Shown here one piece after another: positions 7,197 through 14,290 of a stretch of DNA of 14,291 bases (within the stretch, counting starts at the first letter, position 1; each line of letters opens with the position of its first letter). This DNA is from an uncultured Dorea sp. (GTDB taxonomy: Bacteria; Bacillota; Clostridia; Lachnospirales; Lachnospiraceae). The position numbers and the translations under genes are program-made. The notes under the pieces are model-generated. The model was not told the origin of the DNA. It did not search any database and saw only the letters and a list, made by a program, of their open reading frames with translations. Where the stretch lies: NCBI GenBank assembly GCA_948844705.1, contig CAQNVT010000031.1, forward strand, positions 1 through 14,291, written 5' to 3'.

Positions 7197-8921
7197 ATGA
7201 AAATAAAGAAAAAGCTTCCGATTGGGGTTGAATTTTTTAAAAGCTTTAAAAAAGATGATTTCTACTATGTGGACAAAACAGGCTTCATTCGAGATTTGAT
7301 AAATTCAAGAGGCAGTGTAAATCTGATTACAAGGCCCCGGAGGTTCGGAAAGAGCCTGAATATGGATATGCTGAAAAGCTTTTTCGAAGTCGGGACGGAT
7401 CCGACATTATTTGATGGATTAGAGATATCAAAGGAACCGGCTGTTTGTGAGCAGTATATGGGAAAATATCCGGTTATTTCGATCAGCCTTAAGGATGTGG
7501 AGGGAAGAGACTTTCAAACAGCATATGATATGTTGGAAATTACAATTAGTGAGGAAGCACGGCGTTTTGGATTCCTTTTAGACAGCGACAGATTAACAAA
7601 ATTCGAAAAAGAACAGATGAATGATCTGATGAGAGGCAGGTTTGAAAAGGCGGCCTATCTTCATAATAGTCTGAGACTTTTGACAGAGCTTCTTTTTAAG
7701 CATTACGGAATTCAGACAATTGTTCTGATTGATGAATATGATGTGCCTCTGGACAAAGCATATCAAGATGGTTTTTATGAAGAGATGGTAAGGCTTATTC
7801 GTTCTTTGTTCAGTCAGGTGTTCAAGACGAATCCAAATATGTATTTTGCCGTTATTACGGGCTGTCTTCGGATTGCGAAGGAAAGCATATTTACAGGATT
7901 AAATAATTTTAAGGTCAGAACGATTTCGGATATAGATTTTGCCGAGTATTTCGGTTTTACGGATCACGAGGTAAAAGAAATGCTTTCTTACTATGGTCTG
8001 GAAGATTCGTTTGCTCAGATAAAGGAATGGTACGACGGATATCATTTCGGAAATGAGGAGGTATATTGTCCGTGGGATGTGATTAATCAATGTGATAAGC
8101 TGAGGGTGTGGAAGGATGCGCCTATGGAAGCACATTGGGAGAACAGCAGCAGTAATGCAATCGTACAAGATATTCTTGTGAATGCAACAGAAACGACGAA
8201 AAGCCAAATAGAGTCATTGATTTCCGGGGAAACAGTCGAAAAAGTGCTGATTCCGGAATTAACTTATACAGATTTAGACAATGAGGATGATGAGATACGT
8301 CAGACCTATTTATGGAGTGTGCTTTTTGCAACAGGATATCTGACAGATGCAGGTAAGCCTGAAAATGGAGTCCATAAACTTGCGATTCCGAACAGAGAGG
8401 TGTTGGGAATTTATGAAAAGAGGATTCGTTCATGGTTTAAAATGAAAATTATAAGCGATACAATTCAATGGAAACAATTCTGCGAGGCTGTAAAGACAGG
8501 AAATCACGCGGAAGTACAGAGACTGTTTAATGAATTTATGTCGGATTCAATCAGCATCAGAGACACTTTTGTAAAAAAAGAGATGAAAGAAAACTTTTAT
8601 CATGGTATGCTGCTGGGACTTTTACGTGCCGAAGGAAGCTGGAGCTTAAAATCGAATGCAGAATCCGGAGATGGTTATACGGATATCATGCTGGAAATCC
8701 TCAAGGAGCAGACGGGATGTATTATGGAGGTGAAATATGCAGAAAACGGGCGGTATGATCTGGCCTGTGCGGAAGCAATGAGGCAGATTCAGGATCATGG
8801 ATACAGTGAAGCTCTAAGACAGGACGGAGTGCAGAGGATTCATAAATACGGAATAGCGTGTTATAAGAAAAAATGCAGGATATCGTATTGTATGGAAAAG
8901 GTAAACGATATACAAAAATGA
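7197..8921 (+). CDS. AAA-ATPase-like / PD-(D/E)XK nuclease-like protein of unknown function
   Basis: The layout matches the large family with an N-terminal AAA-ATPase_like domain and a C-terminal PDDEXK_9 domain, common and often multicopy in gut Bacteroidota and Clostridia, with no settled function. In 574 aa from ATG 7197: the opening IGVEFF and YYVDKTGFI typical of the family; a shortened P-loop TRPRRFGKS at 45-53; Walker B IVLIDEYD at 175-182; and a sensor-like region ITGCLRIAKESIFTGLNNF (220-238). C-terminally, D496 and E511-V-K513 fit a PD-(D/E)XK site, followed by EAMRQI and YGIACYKKKC. ATG is preferred to the in-frame TTG at 7182, with GAGG at 7184-7187 as a modest binding site. Its codons look AT-richer than those of fhs or nfnAB, hinting at later acquisition, but this was not counted. 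Both motif sets look intact. Confidence 0.9.
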   Translation: MKIKKKLPIGVEFFKSFKKDDFYYVDKTGFIRDLINSRGSVNLITRPRRFGKSLNMDMLKSFFEVGTDPTLFDGLEISKEPAVCEQYMGKYPVISISLKDVEGRDFQTAYDMLEITISEEARRFGFLLDSDRLTKFEKEQMNDLMRGRFEKAAYLHNSLRLLTELLFKHYGIQTIVLIDEYDVPLDKAYQDGFYEEMVRLIRSLFSQVFKTNPNMYFAVITGCLRIAKESIFTGLNNFKVRTISDIDFAEYFGFTDHEVKEMLSYYGLEDSFAQIKEWYDGYHFGNEEVYCPWDVINQCDKLRVWKDAPMEAHWENSSSNAIVQDILVNATETTKSQIESLISGETVEKVLIPELTYTDLDNEDDEIRQTYLWSVLFATGYLTDAGKPENGVHKLAIPNREVLGIYEKRIRSWFKMKIISDTIQWKQFCEAVKTGNHAEVQRLFNEFMSDSISIRDTFVKKEMKENFYHGMLLGLLRAEGSWSLKSNAESGDGYTDIMLEILKEQTGCIMEVKYAENGRYDLACAEAMRQIQDHGYSEALRQDGVQRIHKYGIACYKKKCRISYCMEKVNDIQK

Positions 8922-8946
8922 ATTTAAGGAAAAGGAGGAGCTTGTT

Positions 8947-9459
8947 ATGAGCGAAATTACGTACCGTAATCCGGAAATAGAAGATGCCGGAAAAATTGTG
9001 GATTTTTACAATTATGTGGGAGGAGAGACGAGTTTTTTAAGCTTTGAAAAGGATGAATATCCGATGGATGTGAAAGCGCAGGAGGAAGATATCAAGGGAC
9101 TTGAGGGCAATGTAAATAATACAATGCTTCTGGCTCTTGACGGCGATAAGATCGTGGGAATTGCGACAATCAATTCCAGCCACAAGATCAAATCCCGCCA
9201 TGAAGGAGAGCTTGGAATTGTTGTGGCAAAGGAATATCAGGGACGCGGGATCGGAAGCACTTTGATTCAGATGCTGATCGACTGGTGTAAGGGGAACGGA
9301 GTGACTACACGAATCCGTCTGGATACCAGAACTGATAATGTACCGGCGGTTTCTCTCTATCTGAAATTCGGGTTTGTCGTAGAGGGCTGCTTAAAGAATC
9401 AGACACTTTTGAACGGAAAATATTATGATCTTTATATTATGGGAATGATGATTAAGTGA
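8947..9459 (+). CDS. GNAT family N-acetyltransferase
   Basis: This is a single-domain acetyltransferase that would move an acetyl group from acetyl-CoA to an amine; the substrate is unknown. In 170 aa, the acetyl-CoA-binding motif A spans about 87-108, with the pyrophosphate loop YQGRGIG at 97-103. The downstream NVPAVSLYLKFGF (131-143) is the usual motif B, where the Asn and Tyr are conserved. The protein resembles the RimJ/RimL/PhnO-like set of small GNATs but no specific member could be recognised. A strong AAGGAGG (8932-8938) lies 8 bases before the ATG. It starts 25 bases after the AAA-ATPase gene with no terminator between, so the two are probably co-transcribed. That pairing may be chance; no functional link between the families is known to me. 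Confidence 0.93.
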   Translation: MSEITYRNPEIEDAGKIVDFYNYVGGETSFLSFEKDEYPMDVKAQEEDIKGLEGNVNNTMLLALDGDKIVGIATINSSHKIKSRHEGELGIVVAKEYQGRGIGSTLIQMLIDWCKGNGVTTRIRLDTRTDNVPAVSLYLKFGFVVEGCLKNQTLLNGKYYDLYIMGMMIK

Positions 9460-9553
9460 CACCGGCAATAATCCGGAATTAGAATATCAGTTAAAAATTT
9501 ACAAAAACAAACTATCTTCTTTAGGTATTCCGTCTGAGGAATATGAAATGTAA
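9452..9553 (+). pseudogene. orphan 3' coding remnant (about 33 codons, no start)
   Basis: Straight after the acetyltransferase stop, an open frame without a start codon reads LSDTGNNPELEYQLKIYKNK then LSSLGIPSEEYEM and a taa stop (9551-9553). It is bounded upstream by an in-frame TGA at 9449. The helical, charged peptide with normal codon choice looks like the tail of a gene whose 5' part was lost. I do not recognise the parent. The alternative is chance: open frames of this length are common. Confidence 0.35.
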
Positions 9554-9571
9554 TGGTAAGATAGCCATATT

Positions 9572-9621
9572 AAAGGATGCAGGGTCTTTCTTGTGAATTA
9601 TTAAGGGCTCTGCATCTTTTT
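9572..9621 (+). terminator. Rho-independent terminator after the acetyltransferase
   Basis: GATGCAG (9576-9582) pairs with CTGCATC at 9610-9616. The stem continues inward through mixed Watson-Crick and wobble pairs (GGTCTTT against AAGGGCT) and outward as A's against the T-tract at 9617-9621. Confidence 0.8.
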
Positions 9622-9679
9622 ATTTGCTGCAAAAAATGTAGAAAATTGCGTTTTTTAAAGCTATATTCTGACAGAAATA

Positions 9680-9700
9680 TCCTGTACAATAGAGACAGGA
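9680..9700 (+). promoter_or_regulatory. inverted repeat over a possible -10 element
   Basis: TCCTGT (9680-9685) and ACAGGA (9695-9700) form an inverted repeat around a 9-base centre, extendable by one A-T pair on each side. A -10-like TACAAT sits at 9685-9690 inside it. No convincing -35 lies 17 bases upstream. This could be an operator for the small gene that begins at 9723, or a short hairpin. Confidence 0.35.
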
Positions 9701-9722
9701 TTGTTGAAAGGAGTCAGATCAG

Positions 9723-10061
9723 ATGAAGGAGAGAGAATTATCTGTCTGTATATGGATTCATCATATAGCGACATTTGCCGCGGCAGCGGAGGGAATTTAT
9801 TATCTTATGGTAAGAAAGCAGAAGTTTTGGAGGAAAGCAGGAATTTTTTTACTTACAGCCTTTCAGTCATGGGCTGCTGTCAGGATCGTGGCCGGATTGA
9901 TAAACGGGAAATCAGGAATTCAGGACAGCTGCGAAAGGTTAGAACAGCTTGACGGAGGGCAGAACGAAAAAAGAAGGATACTCTGGACGGCAGTATTTTT
10001 ATCATCGGTGTTCAAGCTGCTCCCTGTCCCCCTGCTGGGACATACACGAAAAAGGAAATAA
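9723..10061 (+). CDS. hypothetical small membrane protein
   Basis: Not recognised. This is a 112-aa reading frame with an ATG 9 bases after a good AAAGGAG (9707-9713). It has an N-terminal stretch IWIHHIATFAAAAEGIYYLM (about 10-29), a hydrophobic helix IFLLTAFQSWAAVRIVAGLI (about 41-60), a polar basic section, and a second hydrophobic stretch LWTAVFLSSVFKLLPVPLLG (about 87-106), then a basic tail. Two or three membrane spans are possible. Codon choice looks coding-like until about 10015 and then shifts to CTG/CTC/CCC codons, so the C-terminus may be out of frame or degraded. It lies alone between a terminator and the nfnA promoter. Support is the binding site and hydrophobicity pattern only; it could be a decaying gene. 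Confidence 0.5.
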   Translation: MKERELSVCIWIHHIATFAAAAEGIYYLMVRKQKFWRKAGIFLLTAFQSWAAVRIVAGLINGKSGIQDSCERLEQLDGGQNEKRRILWTAVFLSSVFKLLPVPLLGHTRKRK

Positions 10062-10131
10062 TTTCGCTGACGGAATGGCGCAGACAGTAACAATACTTCA
10101 ATTTGTGAAATTTATATCTGGCTTTATGTAC

Positions 10132-10160
10132 TTGATATTTGGACAAATATGCATTATGAT
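10132..10160 (+). promoter_or_regulatory. sigma-A type promoter of nfnAB
   Basis: TTGATA at 10132-10137 (5 of 6 to consensus), a 17-base spacer, and TATGAT at 10155-10160 (5 of 6). The start would fall near 10167, giving a leader of about 25 bases before the ATG at 10192, with AGGAGG at 10178-10183. No Rex-like inverted repeat overlaps it. The rest of 10062-10191 is AT-rich with no other signal I trust. Confidence 0.75.
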
Positions 10161-10191
10161 TAGTATATAAAAATTTTAGGAGGAACGTAAG

Positions 10192-11079
10192 ATGTATAAG
10201 ATATTAAAAGCTGAGAAACTGGCTGATAAGATCTATCTTATGGATGTTGAAGCTCCACGTGTTGCAAGGCATTGCGAGCCGGGACAGTTTGTTATCGTTA
10301 AGATGGATGAAAAGGGCGAGAGAATCCCGCTGACGATCTGTGATTATGACAGAGAAGCGGGAACGATTACAATTGTATTTCAGGAGATCGGGGCTTCTAC
10401 CATGAAGATGACCGGCTTGAAGGCAGGAGACTCCTTCCGTGATTTTATCGGACCTCTCGGACGTCCGTCGGAATTTGTAGAAGAGGATATTGAGACCTTG
10501 AAGAATAAGAAGATGCTGTTCGTAGCCGGCGGTGTCGGTGCAGCTCCTGTATATCCGCAGGTAAAGTGGCTTAAGGAGCACGGTATTGACGCCGATGTGA
10601 TCGTAGGCTCTAAGACCAAAGATATGCTGATCCTTGAAAAAGAGATGGAAGCAGTTGCAGGCAATTACTATCCGTGTACGGATGACGGTACATACGGCCA
10701 TGCAGGTATGGTTACGACAAAGATCGAGAAGCTGGTAGAAGAAGGCCATAAATATGATGTATGTGTTGCGATCGGACCGATGATCATGATGAAGTTTACC
10801 TGCCTTCTTACAAAGAAGCTCGGGATTCCGACGATTGTCAGCATGAATCCGATCATGGTTGACGGAACCGGTATGTGCGGCGCCTGTCGTGTAATCGTAG
10901 GCGACGAGGTGAAGTTTGCATGTGTGGACGGGCCGGAGTTCGACGGACATCTGGTAGACTTTGACAATGCGATGAAGAGACAGCAGATGTACAGGACAGA
11001 GGAAGGTCGTGCAATCCTGAAGGTACAAGAAGGAGACACCCACCACGGTGGATGCGGTAATTGCGGAGGTGACAACTAA
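10192..11079 (+). CDS. nfnA: NADH-dependent ferredoxin:NADP+ oxidoreductase subunit A (ferredoxin-NADP reductase-like, FAD/2Fe-2S)
   Basis: This is the small subunit of the NfnAB electron-bifurcating transhydrogenase, which couples NADPH, NADH and ferredoxin in the cytosol; older annotations call it sulfide dehydrogenase or ferredoxin-NADP reductase. In 295 aa: an FAD-binding RIPLTICD at 44-51, a nucleotide-binding GGVGAAP at 113-119, and the [2Fe-2S] site with C229, C232 and C244. D224, just before the first cysteine, fits the unusual aspartate ligand reported for this cluster in the family. After about residue 280 there is an extra tail with HH, CGNC and GG, which could bind a metal. The start follows AGGAGG by 8 bases. 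The stop overlaps the nfnB start (TAATG), so the two subunits are translationally coupled, which supports assignment as a complex. Confidence 0.92.
   Translation: MYKILKAEKLADKIYLMDVEAPRVARHCEPGQFVIVKMDEKGERIPLTICDYDREAGTITIVFQEIGASTMKMTGLKAGDSFRDFIGPLGRPSEFVEEDIETLKNKKMLFVAGGVGAAPVYPQVKWLKEHGIDADVIVGSKTKDMLILEKEMEAVAGNYYPCTDDGTYGHAGMVTTKIEKLVEEGHKYDVCVAIGPMIMMKFTCLLTKKLGIPTIVSMNPIMVDGTGMCGACRVIVGDEVKFACVDGPEFDGHLVDFDNAMKRQQMYRTEEGRAILKVQEGDTHHGGCGNCGGDN
11065..11072 (+). promoter_or_regulatory. full-consensus Shine-Dalgarno for nfnB inside nfnA
   Basis: GGAGGTGA, a complete match to the 16S anti-Shine-Dalgarno, lies 6 bases before the nfnB ATG. It is formed by the last codons of nfnA, which encode the Gly-Gly-Asp end of its tail, so the tail's final residues may be shaped by this site. 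Confidence 0.85.
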
Positions 11080-12467
11080 TGGCTGATGTATTAAAGAGAG
11101 TTCCTGTAAGAGAGCAGGATGCAAAGGAAAGAGCAACAAACTTTGAGGAAGTATGCTATGGATATAACAAAGAAGAAGCGATGGAGGAGGCTTCCCGCTG
11201 TCTTAACTGTAAAAATGCAAAATGTATCCAGGGATGTCCGGTAGCGATCAATATCCCGGGATTTATTTCAAAGGTGAAGGAAGGGGACATCGAAGGTGCG
11301 TACAAGGTAATCGGCGAGTCCTCCGCACTTCCGGCTATCTGCGGCCGTGTATGTCCGCAGGAGTCTCAGTGCGAATGTAAATGTATCCGCGGTATCAAGG
11401 GTGAGCCGGTATCCATCGGAAAGCTTGAGAGATTCGTTGCAGACTATGCACTGGAGAATGACATTAAACCGGTAAAGGCAGAAAAGACGAACGGACACAA
11501 GGTTGCCGTTATCGGTTCAGGTCCGTCAGGACTTACCTGTGCAGGCGACCTGGCAAAATTAGGCTATGAGGTTACGGTGTTTGAGGCTCTTCATGAGCTG
11601 GGCGGCGTGCTTGTATATGGTATTCCTGAGTTCCGTCTTCCGAAGCATAAGGTTGTAAAGAAGGAGATTGAAAAGGTAAAAGAATTAGGTGTTAAATTCG
11701 AGACAAACGTAGTGATCGGAAAATCTACAACGATCGATCAGCTGATGGAGGAAGAGAATTTCGAGGCAGTATTCATCGGCTCCGGAGCAGGTCTTCCGAT
11801 GTTCATGGGAATTCCGGGAGAGACGGCAAACGGCGTATTCTCTGCAAATGAGTATCTGACAAGAAGCAACCTCATGAAGGCTTTTGACGATTCCTATGAT
11901 ACACCGATCGTTGCAGGCAAGAAGGTTGCGGTAGTCGGCGGCGGTAACGTTGCAATGGACGCTGCAAGAACTGCTCTTCGTCTCGGTGCAGAGGTACACA
12001 TCGTATACCGCCGAAGCGAGGCAGAGCTTCCGGCCAGAGTGGAAGAGGTACATCATGCAAAGGAGGAGGGCGTTATCTTCGACCTTCTTACAAACCCGAA
12101 GGAAATCCTTGTGGACGATAAGGGATGGGTAAAGGGAATGACCGTTGTAAAGATGGAGCTCGGTGAGCCTGACGCATCAGGAAGAAGACGTCCGGTAGAG
12201 ATCCCTGGATCTGAGTATGAGATTGAGCTTGATACGGTTATCATGTCCCTCGGAACCTCGCCGAATCCGCTGATCGCATCGACGACCAAGGGACTTGAGA
12301 CAAACAGAAGAAAATGTATCGTAGCAGAGGAAGAGAACGGACAGACATCAAAGGCATGCGTATTCGCAGGCGGAGATGCAGTAACGGGCGCAGCTACCGT
12401 TATTCTTGCCATGGGAGCAGGAAAAGCAGGCGCAAAGGGTATTCACGAATTATTATCTGCTAAATAA
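11079..12467 (+). CDS. nfnB: NADH-dependent ferredoxin:NADP+ oxidoreductase subunit B (GltA/glutamate synthase small-subunit-like)
   Basis: This is the large subunit of NfnAB, carrying the bifurcating FAD and two [4Fe-4S] clusters; homologues are often annotated gltA, NADPH-dependent glutamate synthase. At 462 aa it has the family length. The N-terminal ferredoxin-like part has C41, C44, C49 and C53, then C88, C92, C98, C100 and C102; E95 is a candidate for the glutamate cluster ligand described in this family. FAD binding is at GSGPSG (146-151) with ELGG following. The NADPH Rossmann motif is GGGNVAMD at 287-294, with YRRSEAELPAR (310-320) suited to the 2'-phosphate. GGDAVTGAATVI (431-442) closes the FAD domain. 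A role as glutamate synthase small subunit is less likely, since no large-subunit gene is adjacent and nfnA is overlapped. Confidence 0.93.
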   Translation: MADVLKRVPVREQDAKERATNFEEVCYGYNKEEAMEEASRCLNCKNAKCIQGCPVAINIPGFISKVKEGDIEGAYKVIGESSALPAICGRVCPQESQCECKCIRGIKGEPVSIGKLERFVADYALENDIKPVKAEKTNGHKVAVIGSGPSGLTCAGDLAKLGYEVTVFEALHELGGVLVYGIPEFRLPKHKVVKKEIEKVKELGVKFETNVVIGKSTTIDQLMEEENFEAVFIGSGAGLPMFMGIPGETANGVFSANEYLTRSNLMKAFDDSYDTPIVAGKKVAVVGGGNVAMDAARTALRLGAEVHIVYRRSEAELPARVEEVHHAKEEGVIFDLLTNPKEILVDDKGWVKGMTVVKMELGEPDASGRRRPVEIPGSEYEIELDTVIMSLGTSPNPLIASTTKGLETNRRKCIVAEEENGQTSKACVFAGGDAVTGAATVILAMGAGKAGAKGIHELLSAK

Positions 12468-12481
12468 ATATTTAAGAAGAC

Positions 12482-12516
12482 AGTACTGTACAGACGGATA
12501 AAGCCTGTACAGTACT
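12482..12516 (+). other. perfect 12-bp hairpin between nfnB and the ZIP gene
   Basis: AGTACTGTACAG (12482-12493) pairs without mismatch with CTGTACAGTACT (12505-12516) over an 11-base loop. Only TTTGCATTT follows rather than a clean T-run, so it is at best a partial terminator. Each arm also contains two overlapping 6-base palindromes (AGTACT and TGTACA), so it may be a protein-binding site instead. Confidence 0.7.
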
Positions 12517-12548
12517 TTGCATTTATAAAAAAGGCAAGGAGTTTTAAT

Positions 12549-13325
12549 ATGAAAATTTTCTGGGGACTTATGATTCCTTTTATCGGGACTGCGGCGGGAG
12601 CTGCCTGCGTATTATTTATGAGGGACGAGCTAAAGCCGGGAATTCAAAAAGCGCTTCTTGGATTCGCGGCAGGGGTCATGGTAGCGGCGTCTGTATGGTC
12701 TCTTCTGATTCCGGCTATGGATATGTCGGCGCATATGGGTAAATTTGCGTTCATCCCGGCTGCGGCCGGCTTTCTTTTGGGAATCGGCTTTCTTCTGCTT
12801 CTTGACAGGTTGATTCCGCATATGCATATCGGCTCGGACGAAACGGAAGGGCCGCGGTGTACACTTGATCGGTCCGTCATGCTGATCCTGGCGGTTACCA
12901 TCCATAATATACCGGAGGGGATATCAAGCGGCGCCGTTTTTGCAGGACTTCTGACAGGCAATGCGAATGTTACCGTCACGGGAGCTTTTGCATTGGCAAT
13001 CGGAATCGCCATCCAGAATTTCCCGGAGGGCTTTATCGTGTCGCTGCCGGTCCGAAGTGAGGGCAGAGGAAGAAAAAAAGCATTTTTCTACGGAGCCTTG
13101 TCGGGAATCGTGGAGCCGATTGCCGGAGGGATTACGGTACTGCTTGCGGCATATATTACACCGGCGCTTCCATATCTGCTTGCATTTGCGGCAGGGGCAA
13201 TGATCTATGTGGTCGTGGAGGAGCTGGTGCCGGAGTCGGCGGAGGGGGAGCACAGCAATATCGGAACGATAGGCTTCGCTGCAGGATTTGTGTTGATGAT
13301 GATTTTAGATGTGGCATTGGGATAA
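12549..13325 (+). CDS. ZIP family divalent metal transporter
   Basis: This is an inner-membrane importer of Zn2+ or related divalent metals. In 258 aa about eight hydrophobic segments can be seen. The binuclear metal-site motifs of the family are both present: HNIPEG at 119-124 and NFPEG at 157-161, with further acidic residues in IVEP (E189) and VVEELVPE (E224-E225). A variable loop with HMH (91-93) lies between helices three and four. It belongs with the short ZupT/GufA-like bacterial ZIPs; metal preference cannot be read from sequence. AAGGAG (12536-12541) precedes the ATG by 7 bases. It may be read from the nfnAB transcript through the hairpin at 12482-12516 or from an unseen promoter; a TATAAA at 12524-12529 has no -35 at proper spacing. 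rlmH follows after 5 bases. Confidence 0.93.
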   Translation: MKIFWGLMIPFIGTAAGAACVLFMRDELKPGIQKALLGFAAGVMVAASVWSLLIPAMDMSAHMGKFAFIPAAAGFLLGIGFLLLLDRLIPHMHIGSDETEGPRCTLDRSVMLILAVTIHNIPEGISSGAVFAGLLTGNANVTVTGAFALAIGIAIQNFPEGFIVSLPVRSEGRGRKKAFFYGALSGIVEPIAGGITVLLAAYITPALPYLLAFAAGAMIYVVVEELVPESAEGEHSNIGTIGFAAGFVLMMILDVALG

Positions 13326-13330
13326 GAAGT

Positions 13331-13810
13331 ATGAAAATTACATTAATAACCGTAGGAAAAATCAAAGAAAAGTATTTAAGAGAAGCGATTGCGGAATATA
13401 TAAAAAGGCTGGGGAAATATTGCAAGTCTGAAATCTTTGAGGTGGCGGATGAAAAGACACCGGAGAGAGCAAGCGGAGTTCTTGAAGAAGCAATACGTAT
13501 GAAGGAAGGAGAACGGATCCTTAAATGTCTCTCCGGGGACGCCTTTGTAATTACCCTTGAGATTGGCGGAAAAATGCTTTCTTCAGAGGAGCTGTCGGAA
13601 AAAATAGAAAAGCTTGGCATACAGGGGAGGAGTCATATTACATTTATAATCGGAGGCTCTATAGGTTTGGGGAAAAATGTATTGGAAAAATCAGATTTTT
13701 CTCTGAGTTTTTCCAGAATGACATTTCCCCATCAGCTTATGCGGGTGATTCTTCTGGAACAGATTTACCGGAGCTTTAGGATCATGAACGGGGAACCATA
13801 TCATAAGTAA
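13331..13810 (+). CDS. rlmH: 23S rRNA (pseudouridine1915-N3)-methyltransferase RlmH
   Basis: This small SPOUT-class enzyme methylates pseudouridine 1915 in helix 69 of 23S rRNA using S-adenosylmethionine. The 159-aa length is exactly the usual one. The protein starts MKITLITVGKIKEKY, has the SAM-binding knot motif FIIGGSIGL at 105-113, and ends with MTFPHQLMRVILLEQIYRSF and a YHK terminus (157-159), the family's signature C-terminus. The ATG is only 5 bases after the ZIP gene's stop, and the region before it (GATAAGAAGT) lacks a proper Shine-Dalgarno, so translation is probably coupled to the ZIP gene. The ZIP-rlmH pairing has no evident functional meaning. Confidence 0.97.
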   Translation: MKITLITVGKIKEKYLREAIAEYIKRLGKYCKSEIFEVADEKTPERASGVLEEAIRMKEGERILKCLSGDAFVITLEIGGKMLSSEELSEKIEKLGIQGRSHITFIIGGSIGLGKNVLEKSDFSLSFSRMTFPHQLMRVILLEQIYRSFRIMNGEPYHK

Positions 13811-13813
13811 CAG

Positions 13814-13841
13814 AGGCGCATGGGACGAACCATGCGCCTTT
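13814..13841 (+). terminator. hairpin terminator between convergent rlmH and ferritin-like gene
   Basis: AGGCGCATGG (13814-13823) pairs perfectly with CCATGCGCCT (13830-13839) around a GACGAA loop. The T-tract is short (13839-13841), so termination on the plus strand relies on a very GC-rich stem. Lying between convergent genes, it probably stops transcripts from both sides. Confidence 0.75.
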
Positions 13842-13849
13842 AACGATGC

Positions 13850-14290
13850 TTATAATGCCTGTAAAATCATGATGTGATATTCTTCATCCAGAATTATCCG
13901 TCTCAGCACATCATTAACAAAGTCATCCCGGATTGCGTTAATATGCATTTTATATTGTTGAATCGCTGCCTTTTCAGCTTCCAGATCAGCCTGCAGCATT
14001 TGCGGGATACAATCCGGCAGAACCAGGCAGGACGGAGACCACAGGCCGTCCGGATATTTTGCTTCAAAGCCGACGTTTCCTCCGAGTAAATGGATCAGCT
14101 CCCCGAGCTTTTGCAAATGCATCATTTCTGCCATTGCGATACCCAGAATCGTCCGGGCAAAGGAACAGTGTTCAGCGGACATCCGGTTTTCGTTATTGAT
14201 GTATTGTAAAACTGCGGACAGCTCCGACACCGAACCGCAGTAATCAACCGTTAACAGCTCTGCATATCTGGGGTTTCGTCCTCTCACCTG
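13850..14290 (-). CDS. ferritin-like domain protein (5' end cut off by the window)
   Basis: This is a four-helix ferritin-like protein resembling the clostridial group related to manganese catalase and spore-associated ferritin-like proteins. Within the 145 residues from the GTG at 14287: NPRYAELL, then a first helix with E22 (SELSAVLQY), a second with E54 and H57 (MAEMMHLQKLGELIHLLGG), a third with E103 (DLEAEKAAIQQY) and a fourth with E135, E136 and H138 (LDEEYHIMIL). These give the two E..ExxH sets expected for a di-metal site. The frame stays open to the window edge (CAG before the GTG), so GTG is probably internal and the true start lies outside. The product might handle iron, manganese or peroxide; which cannot be told. 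It converges with rlmH and is not part of its operon. Confidence 0.85.
   Translation of the reverse strand, partial: QVRGRNPRYAELLTVDYCGSVSELSAVLQYINNENRMSAEHCSFARTILGIAMAEMMHLQKLGELIHLLGGNVGFEAKYPDGLWSPSCLVLPDCIPQMLQADLEAEKAAIQQYKMHINAIRDDFVNDVLRRIILDEEYHIMILQAL

Noticed and set aside
9512..9564. CTATCTT and AAGATAG pair 39 bases apart
   Set aside because: Seven bases, long loop, no T-tract; expected by chance in AT-rich DNA.
9949..10170. 73-aa plus-strand frame ending in a hydrophobic stretch
   Set aside because: Largely overlaps the better-supported 9723 frame and the nfnA promoter; no binding site; the hydrophobic end reflects AT-rich DNA.
10204..11139. 311-aa minus-strand open frame opposite nfnA
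   Set aside because: Shadow of a strongly supported gene; rich in His, Cys and Arg with no recognisable domain and no binding site.
12519..12529. Promoter for the ZIP gene with -10 TATAAA
   Set aside because: No -35 element at 16-18 bases spacing; that region is the hairpin loop and arm.
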